Shown here: positions 1 through 9,314 of the stretch, piece after piece
Numbering within the stretch: position 1 is the first letter of the stretch
Layout: the number at the start of each line of letters is the position of its first letter
From: Halohasta litorea
Lineage (GTDB): Archaea; Halobacteriota; Halobacteria; Halobacteriales; Haloferacaceae
Length of the DNA stretch: 64,000 bases
NCBI RefSeq assembly: GCF_024494645.1
Contig: NZ_JANHDJ010000004.1
Location: 299,355 to 363,354 of the forward strand
Reading direction: 5' to 3'
Notes under the pieces: generated by a model
What the model saw: the letters and a program-made list of their open reading frames with translations, nothing else
Database searches by the model: none
What the model was told of the DNA's origin: nothing
Position numbers and translations under genes: made by a program

Positions 1-1078
1 CCATGTTCGGCGGGATGACGACTCTGGTGACGTACACCCAGATGATGAGGACGCCGAGGGCGGCGATCGGCACGCCGTATAGCATCCACTGGGCGAAGGA
101 GATCGTCTGGTCGAACGTCTCGTTGATCGCACCGACCAACACGAGGTTCGGTGGCGTCCCGATGATCGTGCCGACGCCGCCGACCGAGGCCGAATAGCCG
201 ATACAGAGCATCAACGCCGTCCCGAAATTGAACTGGCCCTGTTCGGTGGGGATGTCCGTGCCGGTGCGGTCGACGATGTCGCTCGTCTGGAGAATAACCG
301 CGAGGCCGATCGGGGTCATCATCATCGCGGTCGCGGTGTTCGAGACCCACATCGAGAGGAACGCCGTCGCGATCATGAAGCCGAGAATGATGCGTTTCGG
401 TCCGGCACCCACCACGCGGATCGTCCGCAGGGCGATCCGTCGGTGGAGCTCCCACCGCTGCATTGCCATCGCAATAAAGAAGCCGCCCATAAAGAGGAAA
501 ATCAGGTCGTTGGCGTACGGCGCGGTCGTTGCATCCACATCGAGCGCCCCGGTAAGCGGAAAGAGGACGATCGGCAACAGCGACGTCGCCGGGATCGGTA
601 TCGCCTCGCCGATCCACCAGGCTGCCACCCAGGCCGTGGTCGCGCCGACGGCTTGCCCACCTGGGGACAACCCTTCAGGAGTGGGAATGAGCATGATCGC
701 CGCGAACAGCACCGGTCCCAGTACGAGGCCGATCTTCTGCCGACGGCCGTACTGGCCGCCAACGTCGAACGCCGACCCGTCGTCGCCGTTGTCGCCGTTT
801 CCATTGCCGCCGCTGGCGTCACCGCCACCGCTGCCATCTCCTCCTCCACCGCCGCTCCCGCCATCTCCCCCACCGCCGCTCCCGCCAGCACCGACTGGCT
901 GCTCCCGTTCATTGCGGCCGCCATCGGTTGCCAGTCGCTCGGCCAGTTCCCGCTCCTCCGGCGTGAGTTTCGAATAGTCCAGGAGCGCCGTCGGTCGCAT
1001 CCGGAGGGCGTTCCGAGTACGCCGGTCGAGTTCCCAACAGTACTCCCACACCTGGTGTCGACGCGAGCGGTTTCCCAT
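1..1078 (-). CDS. SLC13/DASS-family sodium:anion symporter (C-terminus cut by window edge)
   Basis: This is a cytoplasmic-membrane carrier of the divalent anion:Na+ symporter family, which takes up dicarboxylates, phosphate or sulfate with sodium. The reading frame opens at ATG 1078 and is still open at base 1, so 359 codons are visible. A soluble N-terminus carries a Gly-rich, low-complexity linker (about residues 63-102). Hydrophobic segments follow, with the family's SNT signature (SNTATA, residues 248-253) and a later GTPPN motif (309-313), both expected at the substrate and Na+ sites. The Gly/Asp linker before the first membrane helix is not part of the core fold. The substrate cannot be inferred. 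It is transcribed away from the uspA-like gene's neighbours on the same strand, and co-transcription with that gene is possible. Confidence 0.85.
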   Translation of the reverse strand, partial: MGNRSRRHQVWEYCWELDRRTRNALRMRPTALLDYSKLTPEERELAERLATDGGRNEREQPVGAGGSGGGGDGGSGGGGGDGSGGGDASGGNGNGDNGDDGSAFDVGGQYGRRQKIGLVLGPVLFAAIMLIPTPEGLSPGGQAVGATTAWVAAWWIGEAIPIPATSLLPIVLFPLTGALDVDATTAPYANDLIFLFMGGFFIAMAMQRWELHRRIALRTIRVVGAGPKRIILGFMIATAFLSMWVSNTATAMMMTPIGLAVILQTSDIVDRTGTDIPTEQGQFNFGTALMLCIGYSASVGGVGTIIGTPPNLVLVGAINETFDQTISFAQWMLYGVPIAALGVLIIWVYVTRVVIPPNM

Positions 1079-1196
1079 AGCCTAGAGATCAAACTGCTGG
1101 CCCTAAGTACTATTTCAGTGTCAGTTATACATATATAGACGACAGATACGTTTCGATACCGAGAAATTGGCCGCCTCCGAGTCGGCGCGACCCCAC

Positions 1197-1670
1197 CTAC
1201 GACTCCGCGGTGGGCGCTGGCACGACCGTCACCGGTCGATCACTATCGAGGATCACTGCTTGGGCGACGCTGCCGAACAGCACCTTGCCGACCGGCGACC
1301 GGCCGGTGACCCCGAGGACGATCGTGTCGCTGTCCTGTTCGGCGGCGAAATCGAGGATTTCCACCGCTGGCTCGCCACCCCGCTCGTGAACAGTGAACGT
1401 GTGGCCGCTTGCCTCCAGGAGATCGACGGCGGTTGCGACCGACGTGGGAAGTCGATCACTGCTGCGAACCGTCTCTGCCATCGCCTCGTCGAAGCGCTCG
1501 GCGAACCCCTCACCGGCGGCCCACTGGGGGTCGGTCGTCGAGTCGCCCTCGTGGACATGGAGGACATCGACCGCGAGGTCGCCCGTGGCGAGAGGGGGCT
1601 CCAGGACGGCCTCGACCTGCGCTCGCGCTCGTGAGTCGTGTGTGTCGATCGGCAGGAGAACGCGGTACAT
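1197..1670 (-). CDS. Universal stress protein UspA family
   Basis: A 157-residue single-domain Usp protein, a cytosolic alpha/beta nucleotide-binding fold. The N-terminus MYRVLLPID is the usual first beta strand, and the ATP-binding signature G-x2-G-x9-G-S is present at residues 120-134, so it is probably the ATP-binding subtype. The start at 1670 was preferred over an in-frame ATG 21 bases upstream because the family begins with this strand. It lies upstream of and on the same strand as the SLC13 carrier. In archaea Usp genes are often placed next to transporters, which suggests but does not prove a regulatory link. The specific stress is unknown. Confidence 0.85.
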   Translation of the reverse strand: MYRVLLPIDTHDSRARAQVEAVLEPPLATGDLAVDVLHVHEGDSTTDPQWAAGEGFAERFDEAMAETVRSSDRLPTSVATAVDLLEASGHTFTVHERGGEPAVEILDFAAEQDSDTIVLGVTGRSPVGKVLFGSVAQAVILDSDRPVTVVPAPTAES

Positions 1671-1913
1671 AACGGAACTAGTCGGCCGCAAGCAGTAAAG
1701 CTATTCACCGGCCACTTTTGGGACAGGTCGCCTGCTCGGCTTACTGTCCGGGCTCAAATCCCTTTTAAGTCCGCTGTCGGGGCAGTTCGCTCCAGAATAC
1801 AGTTAGATCATCGTAGCGACTCGCCGACCAGTTCCTCACGAATCAGACACATAAGTATTCAAAGATATCCATCAACAAGAAGGCTTATTCGAGGCTGAGT
1901 TAGACGAAGCCGT

Positions 1914-2783
1914 ATGGTTGCAATCGCGGTACCGGAGGTCGACTACACCCAGTACTCGAACCGCCAACTGGTGGCGGTGCCGCTGGCGTTGCTGGCGGTG
2001 GCGCTGCTGGTGATCGTCGGCTGGTACGTGGTGACGGGTGCCCCGGCGAATCTGGGCCTGGAGTTTACGGGTGGTACTGAGCTGCGAATCGATGTCGACG
2101 GCGAGAACCCTCGCCAGCAGATCGACGAAGCCTTCAGCGTCGCCCCGGAGTCGGTCCAGGAGGTCGACGTTGACGGCTCGTTCGTCGTGACGTTCCAGGA
2201 GGGCGCACTCGGCTCCTCACAGATCGAGGAGGAGGCAAATGCGGCGGGGTTCGATGTGCTGACTGTCGACTCGGTCGACGGGAGCTTCGGCCCTGAACAG
2301 GGCCAGCTCGCCCTCGGCGGCGTCGTCGCGGCGTTCGCCGGGATGAGCGTTCTTATCTTCGTGATCTTCCGGTCGTTCGTGCCGTCGATCGCGATCGTCA
2401 TCTCGGCATTCTCGGACGTGATGATCCCGCTGGCGATGATGAACCTCTTCGGGATCGATCTCACACTCGGGACGGTGGCGGCACTGCTGATGCTGATTGG
2501 TTACAGTGTCGACTCCGATATCCTGTTGAACAACAGCGTCCTCCGTCAGTCGGGTGATTTCTACGAGTCGACGCGGCGGGCGATGCGGACCGGTGTGACG
2601 ATGACGATCACCTCGATCGCCGCGATGGCAGTGATGACGATCCTGGCGTCGCTGTTCGGCATCCAGATCATGCAAGCGATCGGCTTCATTCTCGTGGTCG
2701 GCCTGCTGGCCGACCTGATGAACACCTATCTGGTGAACGTGAGTCTGCTTCGCTGGTACGTCTACGAGGGGGTCAAACGATGA
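1914..2783 (+). CDS. secF: Protein translocase subunit SecF
   Basis: A 289-residue RND-type membrane protein that works with SecD to aid protein release and use of the ion gradient during Sec export. TM1 is at residues 20-40. The D1 signature GLEFTGGTEL follows at about 48-57, then a short extracytoplasmic domain and five more membrane segments (about 130-285), including the D5-like stretch GYSVDSDILLNN. Its stop overlaps the secD start (shared bases 2780-2783), so the two are translationally coupled in the secF-secD order typical of euryarchaea, the reverse of bacteria. A TATA-like element (around 1884) precedes the start. Confidence 0.95.
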   Translation: MVAIAVPEVDYTQYSNRQLVAVPLALLAVALLVIVGWYVVTGAPANLGLEFTGGTELRIDVDGENPRQQIDEAFSVAPESVQEVDVDGSFVVTFQEGALGSSQIEEEANAAGFDVLTVDSVDGSFGPEQGQLALGGVVAAFAGMSVLIFVIFRSFVPSIAIVISAFSDVMIPLAMMNLFGIDLTLGTVAALLMLIGYSVDSDILLNNSVLRQSGDFYESTRRAMRTGVTMTITSIAAMAVMTILASLFGIQIMQAIGFILVVGLLADLMNTYLVNVSLLRWYVYEGVKR

Positions 2784-4339
2784 TCGGCTGGCTCAAATCC
2801 AACTGGCGGGTCGCGCTGCTGGCGGTCTTCATCCTGCTGGCTGGCCTCGCGCTGTTTTCGCCAGCGCTCGACTCCGGCGAGGAAACTCTCGGCAACGAGT
2901 CCGAAGAGGCCTCGACGCTCACCAATCTCCGGTTCGGCCTCGATCTGGCCGGTGGGACCCGAATTCGGGCACCGCTCATCGGACTGACCGCCGACAACGT
3001 CGAGTTCGCCGGTGGGACCCCCCAAGAGGTCGAAACCGATGTAGCGGGCCAACTCCCGAACACCGATACAACCGATGTCATCGCCCGACAGGCAACCGAG
3101 CAGGGCGAGGCCAACACCGTCGAGGTCGTCAATCCGAACGTCACCGAAACCGAGTTCGCGACCGCGATGGACGATGCTGGCTACGAGTACGACGAGATCT
3201 CCTCGGGCGTCACGGACGCAACGCGACAGGAAGCGATCAACGTCCTCGAAGGGAAGATCAATCAGGCCGGACTCTCGGGTGGGACCGTCCAGGAGTTCCA
3301 AAGCAGCGGTGACATTCTCATCGAGGTGCCCGGACAGGACCGCCAAGACGTCATCGAGCTGATCGAGGACCGCGGGAACGTCCGGGTCGACATCTACTAC
3401 CAGAACGACAGCGGCGAGTACACGACCGAACGGGCCGTACTCACTCAGGATGACTTCCAGAGTATCAGTACGGCCAGCCAGGGCGAAAACGGGCCGGGAC
3501 CGAACGTTCCCGTGACGATCCGTCCGGACTCCGCCGAGGAGTTCCGTGAGGTCGCCGTCGAGACCGGCCTCGCGCCGGGCGGCTCGACGTGTACCTACGA
3601 TCAGGACCGCGAGAACACCCAGCCGTGTTTGCTCTTGGTCGTCGATGGCGAGGTCGTCAACGCCTTCGGGATGAACCCCGATCTCGGTGAAAGCATCGAG
3701 AGCGGCGACTGGGTGCGGGATTCGAGCTTCATCCTGACGACGACCGACTTCGAGGAGGCCCAGCGCGTGGCGATCAACCTGCGCGCCGGTGCGCTCCCAG
3801 CCCAACTCGACGTACTGGGCGGGACGACCTCCTACATCTCGCCGACACAGGGTGACAACTTCAGAACCTACTCGCTGATCATCGGGGTCCTTTCGGTGCT
3901 GTCGGTCGCTGGCGTCGTCTTCGCCCGCTACCGCGAGCCGAAGGTCGCCCTGCCGATGATCCTCACCGCCTTCTCCGAGGTGGTAATCTTGCTCGGGTTC
4001 GCGGCCTATCTCGGCTATCCGCTGGATCTGGCTGTGATCGCTGGCTTCATCGCGGTGATCGGAACCGGCGTCGACGACCTGATCATCATCGCCGACGAGG
4101 TGATGTCCGAGGGCGAGGTCAACAGCCAACGCGTCTTCGACTCGCGGTTCAGACGTGCCTTCTGGGTGATCGGGGTCGCCGCCGCGACGACGATCCTCGC
4201 CATGTCACCGCTGGCGGCGCTGCCGCTGGGCAACCTCCGTGGGTTCGCTATCTTCACCATCCTCGGCGTGCTCGTCGGGGTGTTGATCACCCGTCCGGCC
4301 TACGGTGACATCCTGCGGTACCTGATGACCGACCGGTAA
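2780..4339 (+). CDS. secD: Protein translocase subunit SecD
   Basis: A 519-residue partner of SecF in the membrane. There is one N-terminal TM (about residues 10-30), then the D1 signature GLDLAGGTRI at about 53-62. A large extracytoplasmic P1/base-like domain (about 65-365) precedes five TM segments that contain GTGVDDLIIIADEV, the D4/D5-type motif lining the transmembrane ion path. Archaea lack SecA, so SecDF here is thought to act on the exit side of the channel rather than with an ATPase motor. The gene overlaps secF by four bases and is followed by a T-tract terminator. Confidence 0.95.
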   Translation: MIGWLKSNWRVALLAVFILLAGLALFSPALDSGEETLGNESEEASTLTNLRFGLDLAGGTRIRAPLIGLTADNVEFAGGTPQEVETDVAGQLPNTDTTDVIARQATEQGEANTVEVVNPNVTETEFATAMDDAGYEYDEISSGVTDATRQEAINVLEGKINQAGLSGGTVQEFQSSGDILIEVPGQDRQDVIELIEDRGNVRVDIYYQNDSGEYTTERAVLTQDDFQSISTASQGENGPGPNVPVTIRPDSAEEFREVAVETGLAPGGSTCTYDQDRENTQPCLLLVVDGEVVNAFGMNPDLGESIESGDWVRDSSFILTTTDFEEAQRVAINLRAGALPAQLDVLGGTTSYISPTQGDNFRTYSLIIGVLSVLSVAGVVFARYREPKVALPMILTAFSEVVILLGFAAYLGYPLDLAVIAGFIAVIGTGVDDLIIIADEVMSEGEVNSQRVFDSRFRRAFWVIGVAAATTILAMSPLAALPLGNLRGFAIFTILGVLVGVLITRPAYGDILRYLMTDR

Positions 4340-4354
4340 GCGGGCTACAGGCTG

Positions 4355-4362
4355 TTTTTTTT
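4355..4362 (+). terminator. T8 tract after secD
   Basis: A run of eight T residues begins 15 bases after the secD stop. Archaeal RNA polymerase terminates at such U-tracts without needing a hairpin, so this probably ends the secFD transcript. Confidence 0.6.
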
Positions 4363-4436
4363 AGTGGACTACAACTGTCAGACGGTCGTCTGACCGATCC
4401 GATAGGTTTTGTATCTGGTAAGCAAACGAAGGACAG

Positions 4437-4763
4437 ATGGCATCCGACTCACGAACGGACGACGCTGCCACGCGCGGCGTTCGGCGGGCGGTCGGACAGC
4501 TACTGTCAGCCCTCTCGCGGGCCGTCTTCGGGGTCTGTGCCGTCGCTGTCGGCGCACTAACGCTGCTGTTGGCGGCCGGAACCAATACGGGTGAGTCAGC
4601 CTCCCTGTTTGCGATTCTGGGGATCGCGGCCATGCTCGTCGGCTTCGCCACGATCAGCCGACTCCCGAAACCAACCGAAAAACCAACCGACACCGACCAC
4701 TCGGTCGAGACGGATCGATCGACTGGGCCGGAGCAGCCAACCGAAACTGACGAGCCACGGTAG
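4437..4763 (+). CDS. Small two-helix membrane protein, unknown function
   Basis: A 108-residue protein. A short basic and polar N-terminus is followed by two hydrophobic segments (about residues 28-48 and 54-75), then a Pro/Thr/Glu-rich hydrophilic tail (KPTEKPTDTDH and similar) of about 30 residues. The composition is haloarchaeal and acidic, so it is probably a genuine gene, but no family was recognised. It sits alone between the secFD operon and the convergent rnhB gene. Confidence 0.6.
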   Translation: MASDSRTDDAATRGVRRAVGQLLSALSRAVFGVCAVAVGALTLLLAAGTNTGESASLFAILGIAAMLVGFATISRLPKPTEKPTDTDHSVETDRSTGPEQPTETDEPR

Positions 4764-4769
4764 GACTGC

Positions 4770-5435
4770 TTAAAAGTCGCCGAGAGCGGCCTGCTCAGCC
4801 GCCGCCAACACGTCCTCACAGGTCGACCACGACTGGCGAGCACACGCCGGGAGTTCGCCGTGTCGGTCGACGTAGCTCGCCAGGAACTCGCGGGTGGTCG
4901 GATCGCTGGGGTAGCCGCTGCCGACTGGGCCGCAGTCGTCGTAGTCGGCTCCGACTGCGTCCATTCGACTGTCTCGTTCGACTTTTGCGACGATGCTGGC
5001 AGCCGCCGCCAGTGTGTGCTTCTCGTCGGCTCCGTGTTCAGCCGTCACCGCGATGTCGATACCCTCGCTAGCAACGCCGTCGGTGACCCGCCGACCGAAC
5101 CGCGATTCGGAGACGTCGCCCGCGTCGACGATGGCCTCCTCGCTCCCTTCGGCGACCGCCGCGATCGCCCGGACCTGTGCGGCGACCGTCAGCCCGTTCA
5201 TATCGGTCTCGGGATCGTCGATCTCCTGGACCGAGACGATGCCGACACCGATGTCGACCCCGTCCATCGATTGCAGCCTGTCGGCCAGCGACTCCCGTTT
5301 GGCCGGGGTGAGCCGTTTCGAGTCGGCGATCCCCTCCGGCAGATCGGCCGGATCGGCGCGGACCGCCGCCGCAATCATCGGCCCCAAGACGGGGCCCTTG
5401 CCCGCCTCGTCGACGCCGATCTGGAACCCGGACAT
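4770..5435 (-). CDS. rnhB: Ribonuclease HII
   Basis: A 221-residue cytosolic endonuclease that cleaves the RNA strand of RNA:DNA hybrids, removing primers and single ribonucleotides. The N-terminal GVDEAGKGPVLGP carries the first catalytic carboxylates (family motif DEAGRG; here the Arg is Lys). Further acidic residues appear in DAGDVSES, and the conserved AAASIVAKVERD and GSGYPSDP blocks are present. The length is typical for archaeal RNase HII. The start ATG abuts the stop of pus10 with no intergenic space (pus10 stop 5436-5438, rnhB ATG 5433-5435), so the two are very likely co-transcribed. Confidence 0.95.
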   Translation of the reverse strand: MSGFQIGVDEAGKGPVLGPMIAAAVRADPADLPEGIADSKRLTPAKRESLADRLQSMDGVDIGVGIVSVQEIDDPETDMNGLTVAAQVRAIAAVAEGSEEAIVDAGDVSESRFGRRVTDGVASEGIDIAVTAEHGADEKHTLAAAASIVAKVERDSRMDAVGADYDDCGPVGSGYPSDPTTREFLASYVDRHGELPACARQSWSTCEDVLAAAEQAALGDF

Positions 5436-6719
5436 TCAGTCCAGGAAGTACTCCTCGCGCTCGAAGGGCTCGTCGACGCCCTCGACGGCGGTCACGTCGA
5501 GATCGGTGACGACCGCCTCGGTCTCCAGGAGTCCGGCAAGACTCGGCTCGGTGCGATCGTTGTCGCCCGAAACGAGTTCCTTGATGTAGAGCCCGCCCTC
5601 ACCGTGGATTTCGACGGTGGCGTGGCGCGGATCGTCGAGTTCGGCGCTGGCTCCGAGGACGTCCCGGACGCGGGTGAGTCCGGCCCGGCGGTGGTCGACC
5701 CGCTCGGGCGTGTACTGCTCGATAGTCGCCCCGTCGAGCTCTTCGACCGCCGCCTGCAGCTCCTCGTCCGTTACGTCGGCGTCGAACTTGACGGCCGCAC
5801 GGTAGGTTTTCGAGGCGTCGAGTCCCTTCACGCGCTCGACCATCTCGTAGTCGGCCAGCCGGAGCCCCTCGACCTCGACCTTGCCCTCGGCGAAGGCGTT
5901 GATGTCGCCCTCCAGGCGCTCGGTGTCGATCGTCCGACGGTGGGGCTCCTCGACTTCGATCACGAAGGGGCGACCCGTCCCCAGCATGAGCGCGTCGACG
6001 TCCTCCCGGCCCGCACCGTGGAAGGTGGCCTCGGTACCGTCCATCACGTCCATGACGACCGGCGCAGTCAGCTGTTCGACGCTCTCGGGGTAGAGATACC
6101 CCTCGCCGTCGCAGTGGTCGCAGGGGCGTTTGCCCTTGCGGCCGCTGCCGTGGCATTCCCGGCAGGGCCACTCGGTCTGTGGAATATCTCGCTCCAGTTT
6201 GCGGTAGCGTCCGTATATAAAGGCCGAGTTGATCTTGGTATCGACGCGGTCGTTTTCGATATCGAGGGTGATCTGCACGTCCGGTCGACCGAAGTCGACG
6301 TCGGTCCCTGTCCGTTGGCCGATACGTTTGCCGACCTCGCGGTTGAAGTTCGATTTAAAAAGCTCGCCGCGATCGACATCGAGCCCGGCGTCCATCCGGA
6401 GGAGTTCGTCGTTCTCCTCGATCAGCGGCGGGGTTTTGGTGCCGACCTGGTAGGTCGAAAACTCGGGGTCTCCGATGGCCTCGACCGCGCGGTCGGCCCA
6501 CTCGGAGAACCGGCCGCACTCGCCCTCACAGACCCAACACTCCTCGGGGTCGACCGACTCGTAGGGCTCGTCGTCGTCGAGGGCAATGGCGGTCCGAAGG
6601 CTGCGGCCCCGCTCGTCGTTCGAGAGGCCGAAACTCCGGTCGGCGAAGACGCGGCCGACACAGCTGTCACAGACCGGGCCAGCCGCAATGACTGCCCGCG
6701 CCTCGGCAAGGATACTCAT
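5436..6719 (-). CDS. pus10: tRNA pseudouridine synthase Pus10
   Basis: A 427-residue enzyme that forms pseudouridine 54 and/or 55 in the tRNA T loop, replacing bacterial TruB in archaea. Near the N-terminus CDSCVGR and CWVCEGEC supply a zinc site, followed by a THUMP-like region. A second Cys cluster (CRECHGSGRKG, CDHCDGEG) lies mid-protein. The catalytic region reads GAGREDVDALMLGTGRPF, with the catalytic Asp in the family's REDxD motif. The start at 6719 (MSILAEAR) was chosen because the upstream residues are not family-like. TrmY, which methylates pseudouridine 54, is encoded at 17789, so the window holds both steps to m1-pseudouridine 54. Confidence 0.95.
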   Translation of the reverse strand: MSILAEARAVIAAGPVCDSCVGRVFADRSFGLSNDERGRSLRTAIALDDDEPYESVDPEECWVCEGECGRFSEWADRAVEAIGDPEFSTYQVGTKTPPLIEENDELLRMDAGLDVDRGELFKSNFNREVGKRIGQRTGTDVDFGRPDVQITLDIENDRVDTKINSAFIYGRYRKLERDIPQTEWPCRECHGSGRKGKRPCDHCDGEGYLYPESVEQLTAPVVMDVMDGTEATFHGAGREDVDALMLGTGRPFVIEVEEPHRRTIDTERLEGDINAFAEGKVEVEGLRLADYEMVERVKGLDASKTYRAAVKFDADVTDEELQAAVEELDGATIEQYTPERVDHRRAGLTRVRDVLGASAELDDPRHATVEIHGEGGLYIKELVSGDNDRTEPSLAGLLETEAVVTDLDVTAVEGVDEPFEREEYFLD

Positions 6720-6870
6720 TACCCCATCAATCCACGGCGGCGATAACTGTCTTGCCCTTCGGCGTTTCTCCGTGCCCGGTCGACACACGAATTGCACTTC
6801 TCAGGATGCCTGCTACGTAGTTAGTTGTCGACTACTCCCCCGGCGCGAAGCCTTCAAGCGGTGCTCGCCG

Positions 6871-6879
6871 TTATATACA
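6871..6879 (+). promoter_or_regulatory. TATA box of the SdhA-like flavoprotein gene
   Basis: TTATATACA is centred about 35 bases before ATG 6910, placing transcription start near 6901. The mRNA would have a very short leader, which supports the chosen start codon. Confidence 0.6.
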
Positions 6880-6909
6880 ATCGAGACGGTCCGACGTTTC
6901 AACCCTCCA

Positions 6910-8796
6910 ATGAGCCAGTATACTACCGGTTCGATCTACAGCGACGCATCGGCTTCCGACCCCGGCGAGTCGACCACGACAGATATCGACTACGAGGAGA
7001 TCCACGTTCCAGTCCTCGTTATCGGAGCTGGGGCCGCGGGTGCCCGTGTTGCGATCGAACTCAAACAACAGGGTGTCGAACCACTCGTGATCGGCAAGCG
7101 TGACTACGGCGATGCGCATACGACGTGGGCTGCGGGCGGAATCAACGCCGCGCTTGGCAGCCGCGACCCCGGAGATCGGTGGGAGATCCACGCCGCCGAC
7201 ACGCTCCGCGAGGGGCACTTTTTAAATGATCCCGCGGCGGTCGCACTCGTCGCCCGCGAGATGCCCGACCGCATCCGCGAACTCGACGCGTGGGGCATGG
7301 AGTTCGCCAGAACCGACGAGGGGGCGATCCAGCAGCGGTACTTCGGAGCCCAGTCCTTCCGGCGAACGTGTTTCGTGGGCGATCGGACCGGTGAGGCGAT
7401 GCTTGAAACACTGGTCGACCGGGCCCAGTCGCTCGGCGTGCCCTACCGCGACAACGTGATGATCACCCGCCTGCTGTCGGACGGCGATCGCATGGAGGGC
7501 GCGGTCGGTTTCGACATGGAGACCGGCGATTTCCTCGTCTTCGTCTCCGATCATGTCGTCCTTGCGGCGGGCGGCTCCAGCGCGATGTACAACCGCCACT
7601 CATCCCGCGAGGAGGAAAACAACGGCGACGGCCCGGCGCTCGCACTCGATGCAGGCGCAGAACTCCTGGATATGGAGTTCGTCCAGTTCCACCCGACCGG
7701 CATGGTCGGCGATCGCTATGGCGACGACTGGGACGGTCGGCTCGTCACCGAGGCCGTCCGGGGCGAGGGCGGGCGGCTCTACAACAGTGAGGACGAACGG
7801 TTCATGGAGCGCTACTCGCCGGATCAGATGGAACTCGACGCCCGCGACGTGGTCGCCCGCGCGATCACCCAGGAGATCCGCGAGGGCAGAGGCACCGCCA
7901 ACGGCGGCGTCTACCTCGATATCTCCCACCGCGAGGACGACTACATCCGTGAACGGTTGCCGAGTATGGTCGAGCGATTCGCTTCCCTCGGAGTGGACAT
8001 CACCAGCGAGCCGATGGAGGTCGCCCCCACTGCCCACTACACGATGGGCGGGGTCGACATCGACCCACAGACGGGCGAAACCGGCGTTGAGGGGCTGTAC
8101 GCTGTCGGTGAGACGACCGCAGGCGTCCACGGCGCAAACCGACTCGGCGGGAACTCGCTGGCCGAAACCGTGGCGGTCGCCAAACCGGTCGGCCAACACA
8201 TCGCCGAGACGGTCCAGGAGCACGGGATCACGACTGACGGCGGCGAGGACCACCAACACGATGGTGGCGTCGACGCCGTCACGACCACTGAGGCGGACCT
8301 CTCGCTGCGGATGCGCGCCCGTGCCGAGCGGGAGTTCGCCGCGCTCGCCCGGCTCGAAGCCGCCGATGGCGGATCGACTCCCGCGGAGCTACTCGACGAA
8401 CTTGGCGAGATCCTCTGGCAGGACGCGGGGATCATCCGGGACGACGAGGGGCTCCGGCAGGCGCTTTCGGAACTGCAGGCGCTCCGGAATCGGATTCGCG
8501 ATCTCCGGATCGAGGGCGACCGGACGAGCCGCGCCTTCGAGTTGGCCGTCGATCTCGGCTTCTCGCTTGCGGTCGCCGAATCGACGGTTCGGACCGCTCT
8601 CGAACGCACCGAATCCCGCGGGGCTCACTACCGGGCCGACTACCCAGCGCCCGACGAACAGTTCCGGGAGAACCTCGTCGTCTCCGATGGCCCCCAGGGA
8701 CCGGCGATCCGTCGACGGTCGGTCGGCACGCCCAGCGCGCCGGTCCAGGAGGCCCTCGACGAACGGCACGAACTCGACTACCATCACCTAGAGTAG
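6910..8796 (+). CDS. SdhA/FrdA/NadB-type flavoprotein oxidoreductase
   Basis: A 628-residue FAD protein of the succinate dehydrogenase/fumarate reductase/L-aspartate oxidase family. A dinucleotide-binding GAGAAGARVA lies at about residue 37. It is followed by HTTWAAGGINAAL, whose His aligns with the residue that carries covalent FAD in SdhA. Active-site blocks HPTG, TAHYTMGG and GANRLGGNS are also present. The C-terminal helical domain extends to EARLDERHELDYHHLE-like sequence. No iron-sulfur or membrane-anchor subunit is adjacent, so it is not the canonical sdhCDBA member. It could be a soluble fumarate reductase, an L-aspartate oxidase or a paralogue with another substrate. The start was chosen by TATA spacing. 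Confidence 0.8.
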   Translation: MSQYTTGSIYSDASASDPGESTTTDIDYEEIHVPVLVIGAGAAGARVAIELKQQGVEPLVIGKRDYGDAHTTWAAGGINAALGSRDPGDRWEIHAADTLREGHFLNDPAAVALVAREMPDRIRELDAWGMEFARTDEGAIQQRYFGAQSFRRTCFVGDRTGEAMLETLVDRAQSLGVPYRDNVMITRLLSDGDRMEGAVGFDMETGDFLVFVSDHVVLAAGGSSAMYNRHSSREEENNGDGPALALDAGAELLDMEFVQFHPTGMVGDRYGDDWDGRLVTEAVRGEGGRLYNSEDERFMERYSPDQMELDARDVVARAITQEIREGRGTANGGVYLDISHREDDYIRERLPSMVERFASLGVDITSEPMEVAPTAHYTMGGVDIDPQTGETGVEGLYAVGETTAGVHGANRLGGNSLAETVAVAKPVGQHIAETVQEHGITTDGGEDHQHDGGVDAVTTTEADLSLRMRARAEREFAALARLEAADGGSTPAELLDELGEILWQDAGIIRDDEGLRQALSELQALRNRIRDLRIEGDRTSRAFELAVDLGFSLAVAESTVRTALERTESRGAHYRADYPAPDEQFRENLVVSDGPQGPAIRRRSVGTPSAPVQEALDERHELDYHHLE

Positions 8797-8894
8797 CGGG
8801 GTGCCCTGACAGGCCATGGCTGTGGTACACACAGCCACTAAAGGGGCTAACCACGCAGTATTTAGGTGTCTGATTCATATCGATAGAGTACGAT

Positions 8895-9314
8895 ATGACT
8901 GATTCTACCGTGTCGACGGGTGAGCTGCCAGACTCCCTGTCTCGACTCTACGACGACCCCGAAGCGGAGGCGGCGACCCTCCGCGAGCGGGCGGGCAACG
9001 CTGCGGTCGCCGACCGGGTGAGCTGTCTGTGTGGGGCGCTCTCGAATCCCCTGCGGCTCCGCCTGCTGTGGGCGCTTCGGGACGGCGAGTGCTGTGTCTG
9101 TGAACTCCAAGCGGCCGTTGATGCCCCACAGTCGACAGTCGCTTCGCATCTCGGCTGTCTGACCGACGCGGGGCTCGTTTCGACCCGCAAGGAGGGCAAG
9201 TGGACCTACTACGCAGTCGCCGATTCGGCGATCTTCGAGCTGATAGACCGGGCGACAGAACTGGCCGATGTGACGGCCGAGGGCTCCGAGGCTGCCACGG
9301 GGGCCGACGAATGA
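8895..9314 (+). CDS. ArsR-type winged-helix regulator with Cys sensor motif
   Basis: A 139-residue cytosolic repressor-type protein. A winged helix-turn-helix spans about residues 40-125, with recognition segment APQSTVASHLGCL and wing KEGKWTYYAV. Two Cys clusters are visible, C44/C46 and the ECCVCEL block at 65-71. In the ArsR family ELCVCDL is the arsenic/antimony site, so a metalloid or thiol-reactive signal is plausible. The gene's stop overlaps the next ATG (ATGA at 9311-9314), coupling it to the ABC exporter, which is likely its target through autoregulation of the operon. Confidence 0.85.
   Translation: MTDSTVSTGELPDSLSRLYDDPEAEAATLRERAGNAAVADRVSCLCGALSNPLRLRLLWALRDGECCVCELQAAVDAPQSTVASHLGCLTDAGLVSTRKEGKWTYYAVADSAIFELIDRATELADVTAEGSEAATGADE

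Noticed and set aside
2762..4129. A 455-codon minus-strand frame opposite secD
   Set aside because: Antisense shadow; the plus strand encodes all SecD signatures.
4860..6746. A 628-codon open frame on the plus strand opposite rnhB and pus10
   Set aside because: It is the GC-rich antisense shadow of two genes with clear family motifs; its product is compositionally random.
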